Notes: generated by a model from the letters alone, not told the origin. Counted from the first letter of the stretch, positions 32,701 to 41,900 are shown. The stretch: DNA of 64,000 nt from Rattus norvegicus (GCF_036323735.1 NC_086019.1:237506602-237570601); one strand, 5' to 3'. Made by a program: numbers and translations.

Positions 32701-33630
32701 TTTTCCTCTTAGCACAGCTTTCATTGTGTCCCATAAGTTTGAGTATGTTGTATCTTCATTTTCATTAAATTCTAAAAAGTTTTTAATTTCTTTCTTTATT
32801 TCTTCCTTGACCAGGTTATCATTGAGTAGAGCATTGTTCAATTTCCACGTATATGTGGGCATTCTTCCCTTATTGTTATTGAAGACCAGTTTTAGGCCGT
32901 GGTGGTCCGATAGCACGCATGGGATTATTTCTATCTTTCTGTACCTGTTGAGGCCCGTTTTTTGACCAATTATATGGTCAATTTTGGAGAAAGTACCATG
33001 AGGAGCTGAGAAGAAGGTATATCCTTTTGCTTTAGGATAGAATGTTCTATAAATATCCGTTAAGTCCATTTGGCTCATGACTTCTCTTAGTCTGTCTACA
33101 TCACTGTTTAATTTCTGTTTCCATGATCTGTCCATTGATGAGAGTGGGGTGTTGAAATCTCCCACTATTATTGTGTGAGGTGCAATGTGTATTTTGAGCT
33201 TTAGTAAGGTTTCTTTTACATATGTAGGTGCCCTTGTATTTGGGGCATAGATATTTAGGATTGAGAGTTCATCTTGGTTGATTTTTCCTTTGATGAATAT
33301 GAAGTGTCCTTCCTTATCTTTTTTGATGACTTTTAGTTGGAAATTGATTTTATTTGATATTAGAATGGCTACTCCAGCTTGCTTCTTTTGACCATTTGCT
33401 TGGAAAGTTGTTTTCCAGCCTTTCACTCTGAGGTAGTGTCTGTCTTTGTCTCTGAGGTGTGTTTCCTGTAGGCAGCAGAATGCAGGGTCCTCGTTGCGTA
33501 TCCAGTTTGTTAATCTATGTCTTTTTATTGGGGAGTTGAGGCCATTGATATTGAGAGATATTAAGGAATAGTGATTATTGCTTCCCGTTATATTCATATT
33601 TGATGTGAGGTTATGTTTGTGTGCTTTCAT
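29770..33630 (-). CDS. L1 ORF2p: endonuclease and reverse transcriptase
   Basis: An open frame of 1286 aa, full length for the rodent family. It nicks target DNA and reverse-transcribes L1 RNA from the nick (target-primed reverse transcription). The APE-type endonuclease at about 15-250 has N27, E56, Y128, D158, N160, D218 and the S241-D242-H243 triad. The RT domain at about 470-800 has NFRPISL at 541-547, the QGCPLSP block at 671-677 and FADD at 712-715. The C-terminal Cys/His motif is C1142-X3-C1146-X7-H1154-X4-C1159. I see no stop or frameshift. The first ATG is used; the Met at residue 12, just before the conserved ITGSN, is an equally plausible start. It begins 25 bp after the ORF1 stop, in a bicistronic layout, so translation depends on reinitiation or similar. 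Whether any substitution inactivates it cannot be judged here. Confidence 0.95.
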   Translation of the reverse strand: MKAHKHNLTSNMNITGSNNHYSLISLNINGLNSPIKRHRLTNWIRNEDPAFCCLQETHLRDKDRHYLRVKGWKTTFQANGQKKQAGVAILISNKINFQLKVIKKDKEGHFIFIKGKINQDELSILNIYAPNTRAPTYVKETLLKLKIHIAPHTIIVGDFNTPLSSMDRSWKQKLNSDVDRLREVMSQMDLTDIYRTFYPKAKGYTFFSAPHGTFSKIDHIIGQKTGLNRYRKIEIIPCVLSDHHGLKLVFNNNKGRMPTYTWKLNNALLNDNLVKEEIKKEIKNFLEFNENEDTTYSNLWDTMKAVLRGKLIALSACRKKQERAYVSSLTAHLKALEQKEANTPRRSRRQEIIKLRAEINQVETKRTIERINRTKSWFFEKINKIDKPLARLMRGHRECVQINKIRNEKGDITTDSEEIQKIIRSYYKNLYSTKFENLQEMDNFLDRYQVSKLNQEQINQLNNPITPKEIEAVIKGLPTKKSPGPDGFSAEFYQTFIEDLIPILSKLFHKIETDGALPNSFYEATITLIPKPHKDTTKKENFRPISLMNIDAKILNKILANRIQEHIKTIIHHDQVGFIPGMQGWFNIRKTINVIHYINKLKEQNHMIISLDAEKAFDKIQHPFMIKVLERIGIQGPYLNIVKAIYSKPVANIKLNGEKLEAIPLKSGTRQGCPLSPYLFNIVLEVLARAIRQQKEIKGIQIGKEEVKISLFADDMIVYLSDPKSSTRELLKLINNFSKVAGYKINSNKSVAFLYTKEKQAEKEIRETTPFIIDPNNIKYLGVTLTKQVKDLYNKNFKTLRKEIEEDLRRWKDLPCSWIGRINMVKMAILPKAIYRFNAIPIKIPIQFFKELDRTICKFIWNNKKPRIAKAILNNKRTSGGITIPELKQYYRAIVIKTAWYWYRDRQIDQWNRIEDPEMNPHTYGHLIFDKGAKTIQWKKDSIFSKWCWFNWRATCRRMQIDPSLSPCTKLKSKWIKDLHIKPDTLKLIEEKLGKHLEHMGTGKNFLNKTPMAYALRSRIDKWDLIKLQSFCKAKDTVVRTKRQPTDWEKIFTNPTTDRGLISKIYKELKKLDRRETNNPIKKWGSELNKEFTAEECRMAEKHLKKCSTSLVIREMQIKTTLRFHLTPVRLAKIKNSGDSRCWRGCGERGTLLHCWWDCRLVKPFWKSVWRFLRKLDIELPDDPAIPLLGIYPKDASTYKRDTCSTMFIAALFIIARSWKEPRCPSTEEWIQKMWYIYTMEYYSAIKNNDFMKFVGKWLELENIILSELTQSQKDIHGMHSLISGY

Positions 33631-33655
33631 TCTCTTTGTTTTGTTGCCAAGACGA

Positions 33656-34777
33656 TTAGTTTCTTGCTTCTTCTAGGGTATAGCTTGCCTCCTTATGTTG
33701 GGCTTTACCATTTATTATCCTTTGTAGTGCTGGATTTGTAGAAAGATATTGTGTAAATTTGGTTTTGTCATGGAATATCTTGGTTTCTCCATCAATGTTA
33801 ATTGAGAGTTTTGCTGGATACAGTAATCTGGGCTGGCATTTGTGTTCTCTTAGGGTCTGTATAACATCAGTCCAGGATCTTCTGGCCTTCATAGTTTCTG
33901 GCGAGAAGTCTGGTGTGATTCTGATAGGTCTCCCTTTATATGTTACTTGACCTTTTTCCCTTACTGCTTTTAATATTCTTTCTTTATTTTGTGCGTTTGG
34001 TGTTTTGACAATTATGTGACGGGAGGTGTTTCTTTTCTGGTCCAATCTATTTGGAGTTCTGTAGGCTTCCTGTATGTCTATGGGTATCTCTTTTTTTAGG
34101 TTAGGGAAGTTTTCTTCTATGATTTTGTTGAAGATATTTACTGGTCCTTTGAGCTGGGAGTCTTCACTCTCTTCTATACCTATTATCCTTAGGTTTGATC
34201 TTCTCATTGAGTCCTGGATTTCCTGTATGTTTTGGACCAGTAGCTTTTTCCGCTTTACATTATCTTTGACAGTTGAGTCAATGATTTCTATGGAATCTTC
34301 TGCTCCTGAGATTCTCTCTTCCATCTCTTGTATTCTGTTGGTGAAGCTTGTATCTACAGCTCCTTGTCTCTTCTTTTGGTTTTCTATATCCAGGGTTGTT
34401 TCCATGTGTTCTTTCTTGATTGCTTCTATTTCCATTTTTAATTCCTTCAACTGTTTGATTGTGTTTTCCTGGAATTCTTTCAGGGATTTTTGTGTCTCCT
34501 CTCTGTGGGCTTCTACTTGTTTATTTATGTTTTCCTGGAATTCTTTCAGGCATTTTTGCGATTCCTCTCTGTAGGCTTCTACTTGTTCTCTAAGGGAGTT
34601 CTTCACGTCTTTCTTGAAGTCCTCCAGCATCATGATCAAATATGATTTTGAAACTAGATCTTGCTTTTCTGGTGTGTTTGGATATTCCATGTTTGTTTTG
34701 GTGGGAGAATTGGGCTCCGATGATGGCATGTAGTCTTGGTTTCTGTTGCTTGGGTTCCTGCGCTTGCCTCTCGCCAT
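33656..34777 (-). CDS. L1 ORF1p: RNA-binding trimeric chaperone
   Basis: An open frame of 373 aa, normal size for rodent ORF1p. It coats L1 RNA in cytoplasmic ribonucleoprotein particles. The N-terminus is basic (residues 1-12). A long coiled coil spans about 50-180. The RRM lies at about 194-285 (LRIIGIEE at 196-203, RHIIVKTP at 253-260). The C-terminal domain at about 286-373 contains REKG (273-276, boundary), MKARRSW (296-302) and YPAKL (320-324). Residues 65-86 and 87-108 are a tandem 22-aa repeat in the coiled coil, the length-variable region of rat and mouse ORF1. The start is the first ATG after the 5' UTR, in a purine context (a at -3 on the minus strand is not certain). All blocks are intact. 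Confidence 0.95.
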   Translation of the reverse strand: MARGKRRNPSNRNQDYMPSSEPNSPTKTNMEYPNTPEKQDLVSKSYLIMMLEDFKKDVKNSLREQVEAYREESQKCLKEFQENINKQVEAHREETQKSLKEFQENTIKQLKELKMEIEAIKKEHMETTLDIENQKKRQGAVDTSFTNRIQEMEERISGAEDSIEIIDSTVKDNVKRKKLLVQNIQEIQDSMRRSNLRIIGIEESEDSQLKGPVNIFNKIIEENFPNLKKEIPIDIQEAYRTPNRLDQKRNTSRHIIVKTPNAQNKERILKAVREKGQVTYKGRPIRITPDFSPETMKARRSWTDVIQTLREHKCQPRLLYPAKLSINIDGETKIFHDKTKFTQYLSTNPALQRIINGKAQHKEASYTLEEARN

Positions 34778-36289
34778 CAGATTATCTCTAGTGCTACTTT
34801 GTTCTGCTATTTCTGACAGTGGCTAGACTGTCCTATAAGCCTGTGTGTCAGGAGTGCTGTAGACCTGTTTTCCTCTCTTTCAGTCAGTTATGGGGACAGA
34901 GTGTTCTGCTTTCGGGCGTGTAGTTTTTCCTCTCTACAGGTCTTCAGCTGTTCCTGTGGGCCTGTGTCTTGAGTTCACCAGGCAGCTTTCTTGCAGCAGA
35001 AAATTTGGTCTTACCTGTGGTCCCGAGGCTCAGGTTTGCTCGTGGGGTGCTGTCCAGGGGCTCTCTGCAGCGGCAGCAACCAGGAAGACCTGTGCCGCCC
35101 CTTCCGGGAGCTTCAGTGCACCAGGGTTCCAGATGGTCTTTGGCTTTTTCCTCTGGCGTCCGAGATGTGTGTGCAGGGAGCAGTCTCTTCTGGTTTCCCA
35201 GGCCTGTCTGCCTCTCTGAAGGTTTAGCTCTCCCTCCCACGGGATTTGGGTGCAGAGAACTGTTTATCCGGTCTGTTTCCTTCAGGGTCCGGCGGTGTCT
35301 CCGGCAGGGGTCCTGCCGCTCCTGGGCCCTCCCCCACGGGAGCCCAGAGGCCTTATACAGTTTCCTCTTGGGCCAGGGATGTGGGCAGGGGTGAGCAGTG
35401 TTGGTGGTCTCTTCAGCTCTGCAGCCTCAGGAGTGCCCACCTGACCAGGCGGTTGGGTCTCTCTCTCACCGGGTCTGGGAGCAGAGAGCTGCTGCGGGCC
35501 GGGATCCGCGGGTGTGGGACTTCCGGTAAACACAGAACGTGCCCGGTTCTAGAGAAATTCTGCTTCCGTGTGTCCCAAGCTCACCAGGCAGCTTTCTTGC
35601 AGCAGAAAATTTGGTCTTACCTGTGGTCCCGAGGCTCAAGTTCGCTCGTGGGGTGCTGTCCAGGGGCTCTCTGCAGCGGCAGCAACCAGGAAGACCTGTG
35701 CCGCCCCTTCCGGGAGCTTCAGTGCACCAGGGTTCCAGATGGTCTTTGGCTTTTTCCTCTGGCGTCCGAGATGTGTGTGCAGGGAGCAGTCTCTTCTGGT
35801 TTCCCAGGCCTGTCTGCCTCTCTGAAGGTTTAGCTCTCCCTCCCACGGGATTTGGGTGCAGAGAACTGTTTATCCGGTCTGTTTCCTTCAGGGTCCGGCG
35901 GTGTCTGTGGCAGGGGTCCTGCCGCTCCTGGGCCCTCCCCCACGGGAGCCCAGAGGCCTTATACAGTTTCCTCTTGGGCCAGGGATGTGGGCAGGGGTGA
36001 GCAATGTTGGTGGTCTCTTCCGCTCTGCAGCCTCAGGAGTGCCCACCTGACCAGGCGGTTGGGTCTCTCTCTCACCGGGTCTGGGAGCAGAGAGCTGCTG
36101 CGGGCCGGGATCCGCGGGTGTGGGACTTCCGGTAAACACAGAACGTGCCCGGTTCTAGAGAAATTCTGCTTCCGTGTGTCCCAAGCTCACCAGGCAGCTT
36201 TCTTGCAGCAGAAAATTTGGTCTTACCTGTGGTCCCGAGGCTCAGGTTTGCTCGTGGGGTGCTGTCCAGGGGCTCTCTGCAGCGGCAGC
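34778..36289 (-). promoter_or_regulatory. L1 5' UTR promoter with 606-bp tandem monomers
   Basis: The region has two complete monomers (36,186-35,581 and 35,580-34,975), a partial one at the 5' end (36,289-36,187) and a unique 197-bp leader (34,974-34,778). The period is exactly 606 bp; 'tcaccaggcagctttcttgc' starts at 34,975, 35,581 and 36,187. By eye the monomers differ at only about six to eight sites (about 99% identical). It is GC- and CpG-rich, as expected for an internal pol II promoter and for a methylation target. Its promoter role follows from the family. Confidence 0.9.
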
Positions 36290-36304
36290 TTAGGCTCATT
36301 TCTT
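36290..36304 (+). repeat. target-site duplication, 5' side of the full-length L1
   Basis: 'ttaggctcatttctt', perfect partner of 28,945-28,959. Confidence 0.95.
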
Positions 36305-36600
36305 AATAGTAATAATTAAGATAATGATGACAAATGGCCTCACCTCATTTATAGAGAGACACAGACTGCCAAATTGAATTAGAAAACTAACTCAAGCATC
36401 TCTCTGAAAAACACTCACAGACAGAGAGTCAAAGAACAGAAAATAATCTACCAAGTGAATGGAAGCTGCAAACAAGTTGACATAGTATTCTGATGTCTGA
36501 TAGAGAAGACTTTGAACAAATAGTAGAAAAAAATAAGGAGAGCTACTTCATATTAAGGAAGGGAACATTGCATTTTCATTTTACCTCAGCCAGAATGGCT
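36305..36600 (+). pseudogene. ancient L1 ORF2 relic, plus strand
   Basis: It continues the ancient layer after the young L1. 'agagacacagactgccaaat' and 'aaataatctaccaagtgaat' match the start of an old L1 ORF2 (endonuclease). From about 36,560 'ttacctcagccagaatggct' matches the far C-terminus, so most of ORF2 is missing or displaced. No open frame. Confidence 0.55.
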
Positions 36601-36682
36601 ATCATTAAGAAGCAAAATGAAGCTCTCTGTACCCAAATTCCATCAGGGAGAGAGCTGGATTCTCAGAAGAGCAGACAATCCT

Positions 36683-37640
36683 GAGAGCTCAGAGGAGACA
36701 ACTACTTCTGCCCACATATCCCAACAAATCAGAAAAGCAAGATTTGGATTTAAAATCACATCTCATGATGATGATAGAGGACTTTAAGAAGGACATAAAT
36801 AACTCCGTTAAAGAAACACAGGACAACGCAGGTAAACAAGTAGAAGCCCTTAAAGAAGAAACACAAAAATCCCTTAAGGAATTACAGGAAAATAACCAAA
36901 CAGGTGAAGGAATTGAATAAAACCATCCAGGATTTAAAAATGGAAATAGAAACAAAAAAGAAATCACAAAGGGAGACAATCCTGTAGATAGAAAATCAAG
37001 GGAAGAGATCAGGAGTCATAGATGCAAGCATCACCAACAGAATACAAGAGATAGAAGAGAGAATCTCAGGGGTAGAAGATACCATAGAAAACATTGACAC
37101 AATGGTCAAAGAAAATGCAAAATGCAAGAAGCTCCTAACCCAAAACATCCAGGAAATCCAGGACACAATGAGAAGATCAATCCTAAGGATAATAGGTATA
37201 GAAAAGAGCAAAGACTCCCAACTTGAAGGGCCAGTAAATATCTTCAACAAAATCATAGAAGAAAACTTCCTTAACCTAAAGAAAGAGATGCCCATAAATA
37301 AACAAGAAGCCTACAGAACTCCAAATAGATTGGACCAGAAAAGAAATTCTTCCTGTCACATAATAGTTAAAACACCAAATACACAAAACAAAGAAAGAAT
37401 ATTAAAAGCAGTAAGAAGAAAAGGTCAAGTAACATATAAAAGCAGACCTATCAGAATTACACCAGACTTCTCACCAGAGACTATGAAAGCCAGATGATTC
37501 TGGGCAGATGTCATATAGACGCTAAGAGAACACAAATGCCAGCCCAAGTTACTATATCCAGCAAAACTCTAAATTAACATAGATGGAGAAACCAAGATAT
37601 TCCATGACAAAACCAAATTTACACAATATCTTTTCACAAA
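36683..37640 (+). pseudogene. L1 ORF1 pseudogene
   Basis: The frame is recognisable against the intact ORF1 at 33.7-34.8 kb. The coiled coil is at 36,760-37,100. The RRM and C-terminal domain at 37,102-37,497 are read open for 131 aa (NLRIIGIE-like, NKERILKAV, PIRITPDFSPETMKAR). A stop follows at 37,495 and more within 37,500-37,640 (for example 'aaactctaaatt'). Frameshifts lie in the coiled coil near 36,890. It shows only one partly kept copy of the 22-aa repeat. Confidence 0.85.
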
Positions 37641-37759
37641 TCCAGTGCTACAAAGGATAATAGATGGAGAACTCCAACACATGGAAGGAAAGTACAACCC
37701 AGAAAAAGCAAGAAAGAAGAACCCTTGCAAAGAACCCAAAAGAAGAGAGCCACACAAAC

Positions 37760-40375
37760 ATAATTTTACTTCTAACAACAAAAATAACAGGAAGCAACAA
37801 TCACTATTCCTTCATATCTCTTAATATCAGTGGACTCAATTCCCCAATAAAAAGACATAGAATACTGAATACATAAAGAGGGTCCAGCATTTTGCTGCAT
37901 ACGAGAAGCACACTTCAATGACAAAGACAGACACTATCTCAGAGTAAAAGGCTGGAAAACAATTTTCCAAGCAAATGGTCCAAAGAAACAAGCTGGAGTA
38001 GCCATTCTAATATGGAATAAAATTGACTTTCAACCAAAAATTTCAATCAAAAAAGATAAGGAAGGAGACTTCATATTCATCAAAGGAAACATTTACCAAG
38101 ATGAACTCTCAATCCTAAATATCTATGCTCCAAATTCAAGGGCACCTACATTCATAAAAGAAACCTTACTAAAGCTCAAAACACACATTGCACCTCACAC
38201 AATAATAGTCAGAGATTTCAACACCCCACTCTCATCAATGGACAGATCATAGAAACAGAAATTAGACAGAAACATAGAGAAACTAACAGAAGTTATGAAT
38301 CAAATGGACTTAACAGATATTTATAGAACATTCATCCTAAAACAAAAGGATATGCCTTCTTCTCTGCACCTCATGGTACCTTTTCCAAAACTGACCATAT
38401 AATCAGTCACAAAACAGGCCTCAACACATAAAAAAAGATGGAAATAATCCCATGCACCCTATCAGATGACCATGGACTGAGGCTGGTCTTCAACAACAAT
38501 AATAATGACAGAAAGTTCACATATATATGGAAGTTGAACAACATTCTACTCAATGATAACTTGGTCAAGGAAGAAATAAAGAAAAAAATTAAAAACTTTT
38601 TAGAGTTTAATGAAAATGAAAACACAACATACCCAGACTTATGGGGGCACAATGAAAGCAGTGCTAAGAGCAAAACTCATAACTCTGAGTGCTTCCAAAA
38701 GAAAAAAAACCCCAAAACAAAACAAAAACCACCCAAAATTGGAGAGAGCATACATTAGCAGCTTGATAGCACACCTAAAAGCTCTAGAACAAAAAGAAGC
38801 AAATACACCCAGGAGGAGTAGAAGGCAGGAAATAATCAAATCAGGGCTGAAATCAACCAAGTTGAAACAAAAAGGACTATACAAAGAATCAACAAAATCA
38901 GGGACTGGTTCTTTGAGAAAATTAACAAGATAGATAAACCCTTAGCCAGACTAACCAGAGGGCACAGAGAGTGTGTCCAAATTAACAAAATCAGGAATGA
39001 AAAGATCCAACAGTATCTGAGAAAATTAAAAAGTCATCAGATCCTACTACGAAAGCCCATATTCAAAAAAACTGGAAAATCTGGATGAAATGGACAATTT
39101 TCTACACAGATACCAGGTACAAAAGTTAAATCAGGATTAGATAAACCATATAAACAATTCCATAACTTCTAAAGAAATAGAAGCAGTTATTTAAAGTCTC
39201 CTACCAAAAAGAGCTCAGGACCAGATGGGTTCAGTGCAGAATTTTATTAGACCTTCATTGAAGACCCCATACCAATACTATCCAAACTATTTGACGAAAT
39301 AGAAACAGAAGGAGAACTATGCAATTCCTTCTATGAAGGCACAATTACACTTATATCTAAACTACACAAAGACTCAACAAAGAAAGAGAACTTCAGACCA
39401 ATTTCCCTTATGTCTTGCAAACTGAATCCAAGAACATATCAAAACAATCATCCACCATGATCAAGTAGGCTTCATTCCAGGGATGCAGGGATGTTTCAAT
39501 ATATGGAAATCCATCAACATAATCCACTATATAAACAAACTCAAAGAAAAAAACCCACAAGATCATTTCATTAGATGCTGAGAAAGCATTTGACAAAATT
39601 CAACACCCCTTCATGATAAAAGTCCTGGAAAGAATAGGAATTCAAGGCCCATACCTAAACATAGTAAAAGCCATATACAGCAAATCAGTAGCCAACATTA
39701 AATTAAGTGGAGAGAAACTTGAAGCAATCCCACTAAAATCAGGGATTAGACAAGGCTGCCTACTCTCTCCTTATTTATTCAATATAGTTCTCAAAGTTCT
39801 GACCAGAGCAATCAGACAACATAAGGAGGTCAAAGGGATACATTGGAAAGGAAGAAGTAAAAATATCACTATTTGCAGATGATATGATAGTATACTTAAG
39901 TGACCCCAAAAATTCCACCAGAGAACTCCTAGAGTTGATAAACAACTTCAGCAAAGTGTCTGGGTATAAAATTAACTCAAATAAATCAGTAGCCTTCCTC
40001 TACTTAAAGGATAAACAGGCTGAGAAAAAAATTAGGGAAATGACACCCTTAATAATTGTCCCAAATAACATAAAGTATCTTGGTGTGACTTGAACTAAAC
40101 AAGTGAAAGATCTGTATGATAAGAACTTCAAGTCTCTGAAGAAAGAAATTGAAGAAGATTTCAGAAGATGGAAAGATCTTCCATGCTCATGGATTGGCAG
40201 GATTAATAGAGTAAAGATGGCCATTTTACCAAAAGCGATCTACAGATTCAATGCAATCACCATTAACATTCCAATCCAATTCTTCATAGAGTTAGAACGA
40301 GCAGCTTACAAATTCATTTGGAAAAACAAAAAACCCCAGGATAGTGAAAACTATCCTCAAAAACAAAAGAACTCA
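37760..40375 (+). pseudogene. L1 ORF2 pseudogene, 3'-truncated
   Basis: The order is as in the intact ORF2. The endonuclease at 37,765-38,490 contains 'GSNNHYS' and 'ILNIYAPN', but 'gtcagagatttcaac' replaces the GD of VGDFN. The linker is at 38,560-39,000. The RT at 39,140-40,090 is in pieces (residues IGIQGPYLNIVKAIYSK and QGCLLSPYLF are readable, and 'tttgcagatgatatg' encodes FADDM at 39,870). The thumb runs to 40,375. It has multiple stops, indels and a P-to-L change in the QGCPLSP block. Dead. Confidence 0.85.
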
Positions 40376-40384
40376 ATCTATATC

Positions 40385-40477
40385 GATTGCACCATTACTT
40401 GTAATTGGCACCTTAGAGGACAAGTCTAGGTATCTGTCAGTAGGTGAATAGATAGAGAAAGTGACATGTTTGTGCAC
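40385..40477 (+). pseudogene. ancient L1 ORF2 C-terminal relic, part 1
   Basis: 'gtaggtgaatagatagagaa' resembles the old ORF2 end region. It continues at 41,901 beyond the young L1 insertion. Confidence 0.45.
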
Positions 40478-40507
40478 AGTGTATGTTTTTCTTTTTCTTT
40501 TTTTTTT

Positions 40508-40667
40508 GAAACAACCAACTAAGAAAGCATTTATTTGGTTTACGGGTTACATCAATCATCAGGGACATCAAGGCAGGAAGCCAGGACAGGAACCTGAACT
40601 CCTCAACTGAAACAGGAAGAGAAGATTGGCTTACTGGCTTGTTCCCCAAGACTTGCTCAGCCTATTT
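40508..40667 (-). other. 160-bp 3'-transduced segment, rodent-repeat derived
   Basis: On the minus strand it reads 'gaaataggctgagcaagtct', 'aacaagccagtaagccaatc', 'ggcttcctgccttgatgtcc', 'aaaccaaataaatgctttct', then the terminal poly(A). It resembles a common rodent repeat of the 'gcttactggcttgctcccca' type. It lies between two A tracts and inside the TSD, so it entered with the L1. Its AATAAA (40,539-40,544 region) sits about 25-30 nt before the tail. Confidence 0.8.
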
Positions 40668-41370
40668 CTTTTTTTTTTAAATTTATTTAATACTTAATAA
40701 TAATTCTTTGGTTTCCGGGCAAACATCCCCCTCCCCCCTCCCCTTCCTTATGGGTGTTCCCCTCCCAATCCTCCTCCCATTGCCGCCCTCCCCCCAACAG
40801 TCTAGTTCACTGGGGGTTCAGTCTTAGCAGGACCCAGGGCTTCCCCTTCCACTGGTGCTCTTACTAGGATATTCATTGCTACCTATGAGGTCAGAGTCCA
40901 GGGTCAGTCCATGTATAGTCTTTAGGTAGTGGCTTAGTCCCTGGAAGCTCTGGTTGCTTGGCATTGTTGTACATATGGGGTCTCGAGCCCCTTTAAGCTC
41001 TTCCAGTTCTTTCTCTGATTCCTTCAACGGGGGTCCTATTCTCAGTTCAGTGGTTTGCTGCTGGCATTCGCCTCTGTATTTGCTGTATTCTGGCTGTGTC
41101 TCTCAGGAGCGATCTACATCCGGCTCCTGTCGGTCTGCACTTCTTTGCTTCATCCATCTTGTCTAATTGGGTGGCTGTATATGTATGGGCCACATGTGGG
41201 GCAGGCTCTGAATGGGTGTTCCTTCAGTCTCTGTTTTAATCTTTGCCTCTCTCTTCCCTGCCAAGGGCATTCTTGTTCCCCTTTTAGAGAAGGAGTGAAG
41301 CATTCACATTTTGATCATCCGTCTTGAGTTTCATTTGTTCTAGGCATCTAGGGTAATTCAAGCATTTGGG

Positions 41371-41885
41371 CTAATAGCCACTTATCAATGAGTGCATACC
41401 ATGTATGTCTTTCTGTGATTGGGTTAGCTCACTCAGGATGATATTTTCCAGTTCCAACCATTTGCCTACGAATTTCATAAAGTCATTGTTTTTGATAGCT
41501 GAGTAATATTCCACTGTGTAGATGTACCACATTTTCTGTATCCATTCCTCTGTTGAAGGGCATCTGGGTTCTTTCCAGCTTCTGGCTATTATAAATAAGG
41601 CTGTGATGAACATAGTGGAGCACGTGTCTTTTTTATATGTTGGAGCAACTTTTGGGTATATGCCCAAGAGAGGTATAGCTGGATCCTCAGGCAGTTCAAT
41701 GTCCAATTTTCTGAGGAACCTCCAGACTGATTTCCAGAATGGTTGTACCAGTTTGCAATCCCACCAACAATGGAGGAGTGTTCCTCTTTCTCCGCATCCT
41801 CGCCAGCATCTGCTGTCACCTGAGTTTTTGATCTTAGCCATTCTCACTGGTGTGAGGTGAAATCTCAGGGTTGTTTTGATTTGCA
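41371..41885 (-). pseudogene. L1 ORF2 C-terminal fragment (171 aa), open but truncated
   Basis: It equals the last 171 residues of ORF2, starting at MQIKTTLRFHL, with the Cys/His motif (RCWRGCGERG, HCWWDC) intact and the end SLISGY. Only a handful of residues differ from the full-length element (for example KLVQ for RLVK, VAPTYKK for DASTYKR). There is no start region, so it is not a functional gene. Confidence 0.9.
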
Positions 41886-41900
41886 AGTGTATGTTTTTCT

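Larger units (their letters stand above)
28960..36289 (-). mobile_element. full-length rat-type L1 with both ORFs open
   Basis: A 7,330-bp LINE-1 on the minus strand. The 5' UTR of 606-bp monomers is at 36,289-34,778, ORF1 at 34,777-33,656, ORF2 at 33,630-29,770 and the G-rich 3' UTR at about 29,769-29,064. An A-rich tail with a short inserted segment follows, then the final poly(A) at 28,982-28,960. A perfect 15-bp TSD and an uninterrupted 23-base tail point to recent insertion. It sits inside an ancient plus-strand L1. Such elements encode their own copying machinery (target-primed reverse transcription in the nucleus). Whether this copy is active is inference. Confidence 0.95.
36610..40380 (+). 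mobile_element. middle-aged L1, plus strand, inactive
   Basis: A 5' UTR end ('tctgtacccaaattccatca' at about 36,627) is followed by broken ORF1 and broken ORF2 up to the thumb region ('tttggaaaaacaaaaaaccc' at 40,317), where it stops without a 3' UTR. It has the same orientation as its ancient host, so part of the junction structure is hard to resolve. ORF content is described in separate entries. Confidence 0.8.
40493..41885 (-). mobile_element. young 5'-truncated L1 carrying a 3' transduction
   Basis: L1 sequence from ORF2 C-terminus to 3' UTR lies at 41,885-40,711, closely matching 29.1-30.3 kb. It is followed by an A-rich end, a 160-bp non-L1 segment and a terminal A-rich tail (40,507-40,493 on the minus strand). 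The perfect TSD 'agtgtatgtttttct' at 40,478-40,492 and 41,886-41,900 encloses the whole, including the non-L1 segment. Confidence 0.95.

Noticed and set aside
32396..32965. 189-aa frame antisense to L1 ORF2 (and similar antisense frames at 30,275-31,600 and 34,074-34,574)
   Set aside because: Shadow frames opposite a long intact coding region. The hydrophobic Leu/Ser composition is that expected from the complement of Lys/Glu-rich codons.
34944..35846. Minus-strand frames in the 5' UTR monomers (98, 126 and 83 aa) as extra L1 proteins
   Set aside because: They are sense-strand frames upstream of ORF1 in GC-rich monomers, repeat once per monomer and have no recognised domain. They may be only uORF-like.
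41371..41885. 171-aa open frame as a separate gene
   Set aside because: It is the truncated C-terminus of L1 ORF2 inside a 5'-truncated insertion and has no start region or promoter.
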